Assembly: GCF_003063295.1 (NCBI RefSeq)
Contig: NZ_MUXF01000001.1
Location: 346,587 to 410,586, forward strand
Source: Arcobacter lacus
GTDB taxonomy: Bacteria; Campylobacterota; Campylobacteria; Campylobacterales; Arcobacteraceae
DNA length: 64,000 nucleotides
Direction of reading: 5' to 3'
The notes below the pieces were generated by a model that saw only the letters and a list, made by a program, of their open reading frames with translations, made no database searches and was not told where the DNA came from. Made by a program: the position numbers and the translations under genes. Below are positions 55,453 through 64,000 of this stretch, in pieces. Each line of letters starts with the position of its first letter. Within the stretch, counting starts at the first letter, position 1.

Positions 55453-57804
55453 ATGAGTTTAATTAATGACTATTTTTTATTATACCATGGTATAACATTT
55501 GAACAAAATTTAGATACTGAAGAAATTGATACTATTTTAAATGAAGATACTTTTACAATATTTGCTCTAATTATTAGTGCAACAAGAAAAAACTGTGATA
55601 AATATTTACCACTTACTTCTTTTAAAACTTTATGTCAACAAATAAATGTCAAATCTCCTTCAAATATATCTGAATTAAATCATTTGCAACACAATATTGT
55701 TGATACAATTTTAAAAAATAAAACAAAAAATAATATAGCAACTTTGCACTCATCTTTTGAATATTTAAAGAATGAAAATATTATAAATAATGAACACTAT
55801 AATAAACTTTTATCTTTATTTGATTTAAAAGAACTTAATGTAATAGAAGATCAAAATCACATTTTAGTAGAAAAGATTGATGATGAACACAAATCTTCAT
55901 TTAAAGATTTAAAACATAATTTAGAAAATATCATCAATGAATTAAAAACTGATTTAACAAATAAAGAGATTTTAGGTGAGTTAGAAAATACTCATAATTA
56001 TTTAAATAATCAAAAATTTTCTATTGGAATTACTGGTGTTATGAATGCTGGAAAATCTACAATGCTAAATGCATTGATGGGAAGAGAAATTTTAGGAAGT
56101 GCTGTTGTTCCTGAAACTGCAAACTTAACAATAGTAAAACACAATCCAACTGACAATGCAAAAGTTTATTATTGGAATGAACAAGAGTGGGATAGAATAA
56201 ATAAATCAGCTTCTCAATTGGAATCTATGAAAGATTTTGTTGAAGAGACAAATAAAATATTTGGTGATAATTTAAAAAACTATATTAGACCTGTTTCAAG
56301 ATTTGATGAAATTGATATAAAAGATTTATCTTCATATACTTCAGCAGAAGCAAGTGGCAAAAAATGTAATCTAGTAAAATATGTAGAACTTGGTTCAAAA
56401 CTTGATTTTTTAAGTGATGGTATAGAAATAGTTGATACACCTGGACTTGATGATCCAGTTATTCAAAGAGAAGAAATAACAAAAGAATATATCAGTCAAT
56501 GTGACATGATGATACATCTTATGAATGTATCGCAAAGTGCAACACTAAAAGATGTTGAATTTATAATTGATGCCCTACTTTATCAAAATATTTCAAAACT
56601 TTTGGTTGTTATTACAAGAGCTGATACAGTTTCAAAAGAGCAGTTAGACGAAGTTATAAAATATACAAAAACTTCAATAGAAAGACAACTAAAAGCACAA
56701 AATAAAGATTCTCAACTTGATTATATTCTGAAAACTATCAAGTTTATTCCTATTTCAGGAAGAATGGCATTATTACATAGAACAAGTAGAGAAAAAGAAG
56801 CACTTGATGCTGGATTTACTATTGAAGATACTGGTATTTTAGAGATTGAAAAATATTTGATGGAAACATTGTTTGGTACAAATTCACAAAAAGGTGAATT
56901 AGTTGTTCAATCTACAAAAAATCAGCTTCAAAAAGTTATAGAAAAACAAATCTCATTTAATAATTATGAATTAACTTTATTATCAAAATCTAAAGAAGAA
57001 TTAGAAAAAGAGTTAGAAGAGTTTAATAAGAAAAAAATTGTAAACACTAGAATTTTTCAAGCAATGAATGAAGATATAACTTATTATAAAAATGATGCAA
57101 AATCTTATGTAACTTCTTTAGAAACTTTTTTAGAAAGTGAACTTATTGATTTGCAAACTGTTATTAGACAAAGGGTAATAAGTGATGTTAGATACTCTTT
57201 TGAAAAAACTAAAAAAAGACCTGAAAACTCTAGAATTAAAGTTATAATTGAAACTGCAATAAAAGATGGAATTATTGATGTAATTAGAGATTATAGATAC
57301 AAATTTATTAAAAAATCTCAAACTATTGGTGAACAGTGTGAACAAAAATATCATGATTTAGGTTTTGCAATTGGACATAAAAATGAAAATTTTGATGCTC
57401 GAGGGTTTTTCCAAGAAGATTTTAAATCAGGATTTTTAACTTCTAATAATGAAGTTTTAATTTCGCAAATAATTGATGCTGTTTCAAAATCTAAAGATTC
57501 AAGAATTAATGAACTTGATAGAGAAATAGAATCATTAATCTCTACTCAATTTACAGCAATTGAGGATGATTTAAAAGCAAAAGCAAAAAAAGTAAGTATC
57601 ATGTTAATTGAGTCATTTTTTACAACATTAAATGCTCCATTAAAACAATTTGAGCAAAAACTTAAAAATGATGAAGAGACTTTACAAAATCAATTAAATT
57701 CATTTGAAGAAAATGATAAAAATAAAGATGTTATATCTATTGATATTCATAAAAATATTAAAAAGCTTGAGAATATCTCTGCAACTATTAAAGGATTAAA
57801 TTAA
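55453..57804 (+). CDS. Dynamin-like GTPase, first of a pair (DLP1-like)
   Basis: 783 residues. An N-terminal helical region (1-190) precedes the GTPase domain: G1 P-loop GVMNAGKST (K201), G3 DTPGLDDP (from 328) and G4 TRAD. A long helical stalk/coiled coil fills residues 460-783. Bacterial dynamin-like proteins bind and remodel membranes. C. jejuni has the homologous pair Cj0411/Cj0412 directly after frdB, and those two form a hetero-tetramer that tethers membranes. The second GTPase gene shares a base with this stop codon. GGGAG precedes the ATG. Confidence 0.88.
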   Translation: MSLINDYFLLYHGITFEQNLDTEEIDTILNEDTFTIFALIISATRKNCDKYLPLTSFKTLCQQINVKSPSNISELNHLQHNIVDTILKNKTKNNIATLHSSFEYLKNENIINNEHYNKLLSLFDLKELNVIEDQNHILVEKIDDEHKSSFKDLKHNLENIINELKTDLTNKEILGELENTHNYLNNQKFSIGITGVMNAGKSTMLNALMGREILGSAVVPETANLTIVKHNPTDNAKVYYWNEQEWDRINKSASQLESMKDFVEETNKIFGDNLKNYIRPVSRFDEIDIKDLSSYTSAEASGKKCNLVKYVELGSKLDFLSDGIEIVDTPGLDDPVIQREEITKEYISQCDMMIHLMNVSQSATLKDVEFIIDALLYQNISKLLVVITRADTVSKEQLDEVIKYTKTSIERQLKAQNKDSQLDYILKTIKFIPISGRMALLHRTSREKEALDAGFTIEDTGILEIEKYLMETLFGTNSQKGELVVQSTKNQLQKVIEKQISFNNYELTLLSKSKEELEKELEEFNKKKIVNTRIFQAMNEDITYYKNDAKSYVTSLETFLESELIDLQTVIRQRVISDVRYSFEKTKKRPENSRIKVIIETAIKDGIIDVIRDYRYKFIKKSQTIGEQCEQKYHDLGFAIGHKNENFDARGFFQEDFKSGFLTSNNEVLISQIIDAVSKSKDSRINELDREIESLISTQFTAIEDDLKAKAKKVSIMLIESFFTTLNAPLKQFEQKLKNDEETLQNQLNSFEENDKNKDVISIDIHKNIKKLENISATIKGLN

Positions 57805-59828
57805 TGAGTGCAAATCTAAATATATTAAAAAGTTTTATTAATGAGTTTAAAGAAACTTATACGGTTGTTGAAGCAGTTTACGAAAGTGGTTTAGTTGGAG
57901 ATATAAAAAAGATTCAAGATAAACTTCTTGATGAAAAGTTTTTTCCATCAACTCAATTAAAAGCGATTTTAAATAAACAAATTAAACGTGCACGTTATCC
58001 AATGGAAGTTGCAATTACAGGACAATTTAGTGCTGGAAAATCAACATTTTTAAATGCTTTACTTTCAAGAAATATTTTACCAACGGGGATTACTCCTGTT
58101 ACATCTAAAGTAAATTTCATAAACTATGGTGAAGAGTATAAACTAAAAATCACTTACTATTCTGGTGCTCAAGAATTTGCACCAATTGAAAGTATTGCAG
58201 ACTTTACAGATCAAAGAGAACATGAGATGAAAGATATAAAATATCTTACTCTTTATGCTCCAATGGAAATTTTAAAAGATATCTCTTTTGTTGATACTCC
58301 AGGACTTAATTCTCAATCACAAAGTGATACAGATACAACGAGAAAAGTTTTAAGAGATGTTGGTGGAATAATTTGGTTAACACTAATAGATAATGCAGGA
58401 AAACTATCTGAAGCTGAAGTTTTAGAAGAGTATATGCAACATTTTAAAAATAAATCTTTATGTGTTTTAAATCAAAAGGATAAATTAACCCCTGAACAAG
58501 TTGATACAACAACAAAATATGTAAAAGAAAAATTTTCAAAATATTTTGCAAAAGTTGTTCCTATTTCTGCAATGATGGCATTGGAAGGTAGAGCTCAACA
58601 TAAAGATATTTTACTTGAAGATGAATATACAAAAATTATAAATCAATTCAAAAAAGAGTTATTAGAAAAAAATGTTGATGATTTAGACTTTTTTGAAAAA
58701 CATTTTAAAGAATATAAAAATAAAATTAATTCTATTAAAAATGTTGATGCTACAACAAATACAGAACTTTTAAAAGAATCAAACATCCAAGATGTTTTAG
58801 ATTTTATTAACGATACTATAAGGCCACAAGCAGCAGAAGCAAAAGAGTTTGCAATTAAAAAAGATTTAAAAAGTTTTTGTGATATTTTAATAAAAGAGTA
58901 TGAAACAATTACAAAAGTTTATGATGCTTTAGTTGATATATTAAGAAATTGTCAACCAGCTGTAATAGAACATTTTGATAATATTCAGAAAAAATACTCT
59001 AAAGAACTTTTTACTATTTATAACTCTTTAGAAGCAATCATGGAAAAAATTGCTCATGAAACTTATAAAAATATCAAAAGAAAAAAATCAATTAGATTTG
59101 AAGAGTCAAAAGGTTTATTTGGAGAAAAAATAGAAAAATTTGAATATGAAACTTTTTGGATCGATTCAGATGCAATTTACAAAGCTTTATTTTATGATGA
59201 TCAAACTATTGACAAAATGTTTAAACGTTCAATTAAATTACTTAAAAATGTTGAGTTAAACAGTGACGAAGCTTTCAGAGATGCGTACAGAATAATAAAA
59301 AATGATGTTGTTAAATGGCAAGAACCTTATGAACTTATAAGAAAACAAAGAGAGATTGCTTCTGATATTGAATTTTCAAATACTAGGCACTTTGCTGCTA
59401 AAGTTTATGAAAATGTTTTAAAATCTTTTCATAGAGCTATTTTAGAAAATATTTCAGCTTTAAGAAAGAAATTTGCATATTTTAATGGTGCATTATCATA
59501 TTCATATATTCAAACTACACAAGCAACAATTGCTCATTTTGAACAACAAATAAGTGAATCTGAAGAGTTATATAAAAAAGAACCTTCTAGATTTTCTATT
59601 TCTCATCCTAGAGAAGATGAAATTATTGCTAAATTAAAAGCAAACTTTGGATTTGAGAAAATTGAAGATTTTTTAACTTCAAAAAGAAATTATTTATTCA
59701 AAATAATAAAATATTCTAAAGAGCAATATTTAGAAATAAATGATGACAGAATAAATTTTGTTTTATCTAAAAAAGAACAATATTTGAATAAAATAGACGA
59801 CTTAGAAAGAATAAAAGAAGAGATATAA
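57804..59828 (+). CDS. Dynamin-like GTPase, second of a pair (DLP2-like)
   Basis: 674 residues. The GTPase domain begins early, with P-loop GQFSAGKST (G73-S80), G3 VDTPGLNSQ and G4 NQKD near residue 220, followed by a long helical part rich in Lys and Glu. It is the expected partner of the DLP1-like protein: its gene starts at the previous stop codon, so the two are made in step. The small unknown gene follows after 1 bp. Confidence 0.88.
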   Translation: MSANLNILKSFINEFKETYTVVEAVYESGLVGDIKKIQDKLLDEKFFPSTQLKAILNKQIKRARYPMEVAITGQFSAGKSTFLNALLSRNILPTGITPVTSKVNFINYGEEYKLKITYYSGAQEFAPIESIADFTDQREHEMKDIKYLTLYAPMEILKDISFVDTPGLNSQSQSDTDTTRKVLRDVGGIIWLTLIDNAGKLSEAEVLEEYMQHFKNKSLCVLNQKDKLTPEQVDTTTKYVKEKFSKYFAKVVPISAMMALEGRAQHKDILLEDEYTKIINQFKKELLEKNVDDLDFFEKHFKEYKNKINSIKNVDATTNTELLKESNIQDVLDFINDTIRPQAAEAKEFAIKKDLKSFCDILIKEYETITKVYDALVDILRNCQPAVIEHFDNIQKKYSKELFTIYNSLEAIMEKIAHETYKNIKRKKSIRFEESKGLFGEKIEKFEYETFWIDSDAIYKALFYDDQTIDKMFKRSIKLLKNVELNSDEAFRDAYRIIKNDVVKWQEPYELIRKQREIASDIEFSNTRHFAAKVYENVLKSFHRAILENISALRKKFAYFNGALSYSYIQTTQATIAHFEQQISESEELYKKEPSRFSISHPREDEIIAKLKANFGFEKIEDFLTSKRNYLFKIIKYSKEQYLEINDDRINFVLSKKEQYLNKIDDLERIKEEI

Positions 59829-59829
59829 A

Positions 59830-60264
59830 ATGTTAAAAGATATTATAGAAAACTCTAATTACAAAGATTTAATTAATAAACAAATTCATGACATTATACT
59901 TTTTTTATTGGATAACAATCAAGAATTTTCAATAACAGCAAACATTACTCCAATTAGTTTTAATCCCGCTTTACCTGAAGATATTAAATCACAATTGCAC
60001 AAATTTTCATTATTTGTTTTAAGTAATTATACATATACAACAATTGAAATAAATGAAGAATTCTTAAGTTTTGAAGCTGGTTTTGGAAATGAGAATTTTG
60101 GAAGTATTGTAAAGATACCACTTCATGCAGTTTTTCAAATAGTTGTTGATGATTCAATTTTATATCTAAACTCTGTAGCCACAGTTGAAAAGTTTAACAA
60201 TAATTTAGAAAAAAATTCGTTTAATATATTTAAAAATAATCCAAATAACAAAAAATTTAATTAA
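59830..60264 (+). CDS. Small SspB-like protein downstream of the dynamin pair
   Basis: 144 residues, no signal peptide or membrane helix. The middle (about 30-118) resembles the SspB fold, the ClpXP adaptor: ITANITPISFNPALPEDIKS, then TIEINEEFLSFEAGFGNENF and VKIPLHAVFQIVVDDS, which match the typical order of a beta strand, a FGG-like turn and an IPLxAV strand. The C-terminal 25 residues are Asn/Lys rich and look flexible, like the ClpX-binding tail of SspB. I make this call from pattern only; it could be an unrelated fold. It starts 1 bp after the second GTPase. Confidence 0.5.
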   Translation: MLKDIIENSNYKDLINKQIHDIILFLLDNNQEFSITANITPISFNPALPEDIKSQLHKFSLFVLSNYTYTTIEINEEFLSFEAGFGNENFGSIVKIPLHAVFQIVVDDSILYLNSVATVEKFNNNLEKNSFNIFKNNPNNKKFN

Positions 60265-60293
60265 AAGATGAAAATTTATTTCATCTTTTAATT
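60259..60293. terminator. Bidirectional terminator between the SspB-like gene and fabH
   Basis: AATTAAAAGATGAAA, 5-nt loop, TTTCATCTTTTAATT: a perfect 15-bp stem that covers the stop codons of both convergent genes (60262-60264 and 60281-60283). Confidence 0.75.
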
Positions 60294-61282
60294 GGAGCAA
60301 ATTTAAATAAAGCACTTCCCCAAGTAAGTCCACCACCAAAAGCATCAAACAGTATTGTTTCACCAGCTTTTATTTTACCTTGTTCAAATGCATAATTCAT
60401 AGCCATAGGAATTGAAGCAGCTGATGTATTTCCATATTTATCAACTGTAACAACAGTTTGTTCATCACTTAAATCTAAAGCTTCACCTACTGCTTTTATA
60501 ATTCTATAATTTGCTTGATGAGGAATAAAATGATTTATGTCTTCATTTGTAAGATTATGTTTTTCAAGCATTGTTTTTACATCAGAAGTCAAAGTTTTAA
60601 CTGCAAGTTTGAAAGTTTCATTTCCTTTCATTTTTATACATGCCATTTTATTTTCTAAAACTTCTTGACTACAAGGATTTTTACTTCCTCCACCAGGTGT
60701 TTTAATTAAATCTTCATAGTTTCCATCGCTAGAGCAATTAATATCTATAATTGATTCATTTTTATCATTCGTTGCTGAAATTATAGCTGCTCCTGCTCCA
60801 TCTCCAAATAGAAAACAAGTCGTTCTATCTGTATAATCTAAAATTGCGCTATACTTTTCTGCACCAACAATTAGTACATTTTTTTTCATTCCTGATTCAA
60901 TAAATGCTTTTGCAACATTAAGTGCATATACAAATCCTGTACAAGCAGCACTTATATCAAAAGCCATAACATTAGGAAGTCCTAGTTTTGCGGCAATTAA
61001 ACAAGCTGTTGAAGGCATACATAAAAAATCTGGAGTTACTGTTGCACAAATTACTAAATCAATTTCTTCTTTAGATATACCTGCTCTTTCAATAGCAACT
61101 TCAGCAGCACGTGCACCTAAATCAGATGAAGCTTCACCTTCATTTGCAATTCTTCTTTCTTTAATACCAGTTCTTTTAGTAATCCACTCATCACTAGTAT
61201 CAATTATTTTTTCAAAATCTGCATTTGACATAATCTTTGGAGGAATATAAGCTCCAATAGACCTAAAAGCTGCATAAATCAT
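60281..61282 (-). CDS. fabH: 3-oxoacyl-ACP synthase III
   Basis: 333 residues of the thiolase fold. Catalytic residues: Cys in DISAACTGFVYALNV near residue 113, His in IPHQANYRII and Asn in YGNTSAASIP. It condenses acetyl-CoA with malonyl-ACP to start fatty acid synthesis. Last gene of the rpmF-plsX-fabH lipid unit; 27 bp separate it from plsX. Confidence 0.97.
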   Translation of the reverse strand: MIYAAFRSIGAYIPPKIMSNADFEKIIDTSDEWITKRTGIKERRIANEGEASSDLGARAAEVAIERAGISKEEIDLVICATVTPDFLCMPSTACLIAAKLGLPNVMAFDISAACTGFVYALNVAKAFIESGMKKNVLIVGAEKYSAILDYTDRTTCFLFGDGAGAAIISATNDKNESIIDINCSSDGNYEDLIKTPGGGSKNPCSQEVLENKMACIKMKGNETFKLAVKTLTSDVKTMLEKHNLTNEDINHFIPHQANYRIIKAVGEALDLSDEQTVVTVDKYGNTSAASIPMAMNYAFEQGKIKAGETILFDAFGGGLTWGSALFKFAPIKR

Positions 61283-61309
61283 TAGACATATCCTTAATTA
61301 TTACAGTAA

Positions 61310-62314
61310 TTAATCTATTTTATTATTACTGTATTCTACTAATCTTTGTTCTATTATACTATCTAAATTTGAACTCGCTGCATTAATTGCTTGGAATATT
61401 GCATTTTGAATTGCTTTTGAATTCGATTTTCCATGAGATATAATAACAGGTGCTTTTACTCCAAGTAATGGAGCCCCACCATATTCAGCATAGTCAACTC
61501 TTACTTTTAAGTTTTTAAACACTTTTCTCATAAGAACTGCGCCTGCAATTGAGATTAGAGATCTTTTTAAATTCTTTTTAATAATCTTACCTATTGTATC
61601 TGCAACACCTTCAGCAGTTTTAAGTAAAATATTACCTATAAAACCATCACAAACAACAACATCAACAGTTCCTTTAAAGATATCACTACCTTCAACATTT
61701 CCTGCAAATCCTGGAAGTTTAGATAGTAATTTATAAGCTTCTTTTGTAACTTCATTACCTTTACTGTCTTCTTCACCATTACTTAAAAGTCCAACTATTG
61801 GTTCATCAAGTCTTAATGCATATTGAGCATAAACTTGTCCCATAACAGCAAATTCAAATAAATTTTTTGCATCACTATCAACATTTGCTCCAACATCTAA
61901 AACCAAAGTATTTTGATTTTCACTTGTTGGCATAAGTGTTGCAATGGCAGGTCTAGAAACACCTTTAATTCTTCCAATTCTTAGTGTTGCTAAAGACATA
62001 GAAGCACCTGAATGTCCAGCAGAAACTACTGCATCAGCATTTCCTTCTCTAACTAATTCTATTGCTTTATAAATTGTAGAATCTTTTCTTTTTAATGCAT
62101 CTGTTGCACTATCATGCATACTAATAACATCATTTGTGTCTAGGATTTCGATTCTTGGTAATAAACCTTGCGGGATAAGAGGTAGAAGTTGTTCTTTATT
62201 TCCAACTGCTATTGCTGTGAAGTTGTTGTTTTTTCTGAGAGCTAAAACTAAACCCTCAATTATAGGTTCAGGACCAAAGTCCCCACCCATTGCATCTATT
62301 GCTATTCTTAACAT
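61310..62314 (-). CDS. plsX: Phosphate acyltransferase PlsX
   Basis: 334 residues. The N-terminus [18 protein letters not shown] and [13 protein letters not shown] [17 protein letters not shown] are diagnostic, with [13 protein letters not shown] near residue 225. PlsX makes acyl-phosphate from acyl-ACP for PlsY in phospholipid synthesis. The start shares one base with the rpmF stop (TAATG), the widely conserved rpmF-plsX-fabH order. Confidence 0.97.
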   Translation of the reverse strand: MLRIAIDAMGGDFGPEPIIEGLVLALRKNNNFTAIAVGNKEQLLPLIPQGLLPRIEILDTNDVISMHDSATDALKRKDSTIYKAIELVREGNADAVVSAGHSGASMSLATLRIGRIKGVSRPAIATLMPTSENQNTLVLDVGANVDSDAKNLFEFAVMGQVYAQYALRLDEPIVGLLSNGEEDSKGNEVTKEAYKLLSKLPGFAGNVEGSDIFKGTVDVVVCDGFIGNILLKTAEGVADTIGKIIKKNLKRSLISIAGAVLMRKVFKNLKVRVDYAEYGGAPLLGVKAPVIISHGKSNSKAIQNAIFQAINAASSNLDSIIEQRLVEYSNNKID

Positions 62315-62466
62315 TAGTTTTTATATTCACCAGTGTTTGGATTAACCATATGAGGCATTTTCCAAGAACCATCACTATCTTTTACTGGTTTTTTTAACGT
62401 AATTTTATAATGAGTTCTTCTTTTTGCTGATCTTGTATGAGATACTCTTCTCTTTGGTACTGCCAT
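62314..62466 (-). CDS. rpmF: 50S ribosomal protein L32
   Basis: 50 residues: starts [20 protein letters not shown] and ends NPNTGEYKN. The basic N-terminus and the family's overall size identify L32. The usual cysteine zinc-ribbon is absent; the equivalent region reads [13 protein letters not shown], so it is a Cys-less (zinc-independent) form. AAGGAGAA precedes the ATG. It is coupled to plsX by a TAATG overlap and follows yceD after 11 bp. Confidence 0.95.
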   Translation of the reverse strand: MAVPKRRVSHTRSAKRRTHYKITLKKPVKDSDGSWKMPHMVNPNTGEYKN

Positions 62467-62477
62467 TTTAATTCTCC

Positions 62478-62855
62478 TTAAAATTCTTTTTCAAAATTAT
62501 CACTATTTTGTAAACAAGTTTTACAAATATAATAATCAGTTTTTATACTATTTAATTCACTTTCAATAATTTCATCAAAGTCAATTAAACTATTTTCAAT
62601 TTCTATTACTAAAAATTCTTCTTCATTGCCTTTATAGATTCCATCACTTAATAGTAATTTAAGATTTTCATTAACTTCTACTATTTCTGAAATACCACAT
62701 CTACAGCAATCTATTTCCGTATTACCTTTTAATACTGCTTCAACTTTTACTAACGATGCTGAAATTCTACAAAAAATACCTTCAATTTCTACTGAATTAA
62801 ATTGTGTTACTAATTCTTTTGTAGTTTGAGGTACTTTTTTAAATTCAATTTTCAT
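62478..62855 (-). CDS. YceD/DUF177 family protein
   Basis: 125 residues. The YceD family is almost always found upstream of rpmF, as here, and is linked to 23S rRNA accumulation or ribosome assembly. Cysteine pairs are present in DCCRCGISE near residue 50 and in ICKTCLQN near the C-terminus and could hold a metal. The N-terminal region is acidic/hydrophobic mixed, with no membrane segment. Confidence 0.85.
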   Translation of the reverse strand: MKIEFKKVPQTTKELVTQFNSVEIEGIFCRISASLVKVEAVLKGNTEIDCCRCGISEIVEVNENLKLLLSDGIYKGNEEEFLVIEIENSLIDFDEIIESELNSIKTDYYICKTCLQNSDNFEKEF

Positions 62856-62882
62856 TATAAAAGTTATCCTTATATTAAATGA

Positions 62883-63296
62883 TTAACAAATTTCTCTTTG
62901 TGCAAAGAAAAAAGCTATTTCATTTTTTGCATTTTCTAATGAATCAGATCCATGAACTGCATTTGCATCAATTGAATCAGCGAAATCTGCTCTAATTGTT
63001 CCAGCTGCTGCTTCTTTAGGATTTGTTGCACCCATTAATTCTCTATTTTTTGCCATTGCATTTTCACCTTCTAAAACTGAAACTACAACAGGTCCTGAAA
63101 TCATGAACTCAACTAAATCTTTGAAAAAAGGTCTAGCTGCATGAACTGCGTAAAAAGCTTCAGCGTCTGCTTGGCTTAATTGTAATTTTTTTGTTGCTGC
63201 TATTTTTAATCCAGCTGATTCAAATCTGTCTAAGATTTTACCAACTACATTTTTTGCAACTGCATCTGGTTTGATGATTGATAATGTTTGTTCCAT
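62883..63296 (-). CDS. ndk: Nucleoside diphosphate kinase
   Basis: 137 residues. N-terminus [17 protein letters not shown], the phospho-acceptor histidine in [12 protein letters not shown] near residue 115, and [17 protein letters not shown] are all typical. It moves the gamma phosphate between nucleoside di- and triphosphates. AAT-rich leader with TTGAGGAATATAA as ribosome region; its own -10 is just upstream. Confidence 0.98.
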   Translation of the reverse strand: MEQTLSIIKPDAVAKNVVGKILDRFESAGLKIAATKKLQLSQADAEAFYAVHAARPFFKDLVEFMISGPVVVSVLEGENAMAKNRELMGATNPKEAAAGTIRADFADSIDANAVHGSDSLENAKNEIAFFFAQREIC

Positions 63297-63329
63297 CGTT
63301 TATATTCCTCAATTTTTTTTAAGTCGCGG

Positions 63330-63335
63330 ATTATA
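63330..63335 (-). promoter_or_regulatory. Candidate -10 element for ndk
   Basis: TATAAT on the minus strand (context GGGTATAATCCGCG), 34 bp before ndk, immediately after the ferredoxin terminator. Confidence 0.55.
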
Positions 63336-63338
63336 CCC

Positions 63339-63375
63339 AAAAAAATAAAAAAAGGCAAGTAAAAAAATACTCGCC
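63339..63375 (-). terminator. Rho-independent terminator of the ferredoxin gene
   Basis: On the minus strand GGCGAGTA, loop of Ts, TACTTGCC (one G-U pair), then a long T-run, 32 bp after the ferredoxin stop. Confidence 0.75.
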
Positions 63376-63406
63376 TTCAAATATATTGTAAATTATTAAA
63401 ATTTAT

Positions 63407-63679
63407 TTATTCAACAACAGGAGTTCCTGGAGTTCCTCTATCTTCTTTTTCAATAGAACCAGAACCTGCTTCATCCCACACTATACATCCTTCAGTTGGA
63501 CAAGCATCTGCACATGCTGGTGCATCATTATGACCTACACACTCAACACATTTATCAGCATATACATAATACGTATCTTCTCCAGTTGGATTATCATCAT
63601 TATCAACAATCGCTTCTACTGGACACTCATCTAAACAAGCATCACAGCTAATACAGATATCAGTAATTTTTACTGCCAT
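63407..63679 (-). CDS. 2[4Fe-4S] ferredoxin
   Basis: 90 residues. First cluster motif CISCDACLDECPVEAI and a second, longer one CVECVGHNDAPACADACPTEGC with an insertion between the second and third Cys, as in Allochromatium-type and Helicobacter ferredoxins. An acidic C-terminal tail follows. It probably shuttles low-potential electrons for pyruvate or 2-oxoglutarate oxidoreductases. AGGAGAT precedes the ATG. It is monocistronic, with a terminator before ndk. Confidence 0.93.
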   Translation of the reverse strand: MAVKITDICISCDACLDECPVEAIVDNDDNPTGEDTYYVYADKCVECVGHNDAPACADACPTEGCIVWDEAGSGSIEKEDRGTPGTPVVE

Positions 63680-63839
63680 TGTAATCTCCTAAATATTTAA
63701 AATTTTCTAAACTTTATCACACTATATATAAAAATATCTTTAAGATTTTAAAGAATGGATAATTTTTTTCTATAAATAATATTTTTCATAAATTTCAGAA
63801 TTTAAGTAAAATTAAAGTTTTTTGTTAAAAATTTTGTTG

Positions 63840-63845
63840 TACAAT
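63840..63845 (+). promoter_or_regulatory. Candidate -10 element for the peroxiredoxin gene
   Basis: TACAAT in the context TTGTTGTACAAT, 32 bp before the start, with AAAAGGA as ribosome site. Apart from promoters facing both ways, the gap 63680-63877 shows nothing else. Confidence 0.5.
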
Positions 63846-63877
63846 TACGTCAATTTAAATAAAAAAAAGGATTAAAA

Positions 63878-64000
63878 ATGTTAGTAACAAAAAAAGCTCC
63901 AGATTTTACAGCAACAGCTGTACTTGCAGATGGTCAAATTGTAGAAAATTTTAACTTATATGAAAACATTGGTGAGAAAGGTGCAATTTTATTCTTTTGG
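63878..64000 (+). CDS. Peroxiredoxin (AhpC/TsaA family), N-terminal part, cut by window end
   Basis: The first 41 residues are visible: LVTKKAPDFTATAVLADGQI, then FNLYENIGEKGAILFFW. This matches the start of a typical 2-Cys peroxiredoxin of the Campylobacterota TsaA/AhpC group, whose peroxidatic Cys would come a few residues beyond the window. The enzyme reduces hydrogen peroxide and organic peroxides. It is divergent from the ferredoxin gene. Confidence 0.88.
   Translation, partial: MLVTKKAPDFTATAVLADGQIVENFNLYENIGEKGAILFFW

Noticed and set aside
1..64000. Mobile elements, prophage, CRISPR arrays, tRNA or rRNA
   Set aside because: No transposase or integrase gene, no regular direct-repeat array and no tRNA or rRNA signature was found on either strand.

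Overview
The window is about 64 kb of very AT-rich, densely packed chromosomal DNA with short intergenic gaps. The gene content points to a Campylobacterota (epsilonproteobacterial) chromosome, most likely the Arcobacter group (Arcobacter/Aliarcobacter). The indicators are Wolinella-type frdCAB, an nrfHA system with a fused CcsBA/NrfI maturation protein, a UbiD-like menaquinone decarboxylase, a short-form HisG, a complete nuo operon that includes nuoE, nuoF and nuoG, and a dynamin-like GTPase pair next to frdB as in Campylobacter jejuni. I see no rRNA, tRNA, transposase, phage gene or CRISPR array. The assignment rests on protein recognition and gene order, not on a database search.

Layout. 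1-3.8 kb: end of a sensor kinase, then leftward CoA-binding, DHH and Rrf2 genes, rpsO, and a TrpD2/YbiB-like gene. 4-6.9 kb: cobA, a PAS-GGDEF-EAL protein and a small secreted protein. 6.9-12.1 kb: the nitrite-ammonification operon nrfHA-nrfI. 12.1-15 kb: a structured, possibly sRNA-encoding gap, then leftward serS and a metal-efflux pair (CsoR-family sensor plus His-rich CDF pump). 15-26.5 kb: an outer-membrane uptake island with three TonB-dependent receptors, mntP, an AraC regulator, a SAM methyltransferase, an MFS carrier and a DUF1624 membrane protein. 26.5-37 kb: trpS, a YjiK-like protein, a chemoreceptor, the methyltransferase/hisG/coaX/unknown-gene operon, a split ThrE exporter, the UbiD-like decarboxylase and a PatB-type lyase. 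37.1-51.6 kb: nuoAB(CD)EF-gltA-GHIJKLMN, with citrate synthase embedded in complex I. 51.8-55.4 kb: frdCAB. 55.4-60.3 kb: two dynamin-like GTPases and a small SspB-like protein. 60.3-63.7 kb, leftward: ferredoxin, ndk, yceD, rpmF, plsX, fabH. The window ends inside a peroxiredoxin gene.

How it works together. The respiratory genes describe a flexible electron-transport chain. Citrate synthase and complex I are in one transcription unit. Menaquinone is made by a pathway that uses the UbiD-like enzyme. Fumarate and nitrite are terminal acceptors at the frd and nrf complexes. The accessory island is an iron/metallophore uptake region under at least two controls. One is a Fur-like box over the -35 of the AraC-linked receptor operon. 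The other is a paired palindrome, TGCAACTNAGTTGCA, present at three separate promoters with the upstream copy at exactly the same distance from the -10 element.

Most novel candidates: (1) the paired-palindrome regulon with no known regulator; (2) the receptor-methyltransferase-MFS operon, which suggests chemical modification of an imported metallophore; (3) the SspB-like small protein coupled to a dynamin-like GTPase pair; (4) a possible small RNA between nrfI and serS with an exposed anti-Shine-Dalgarno stretch.
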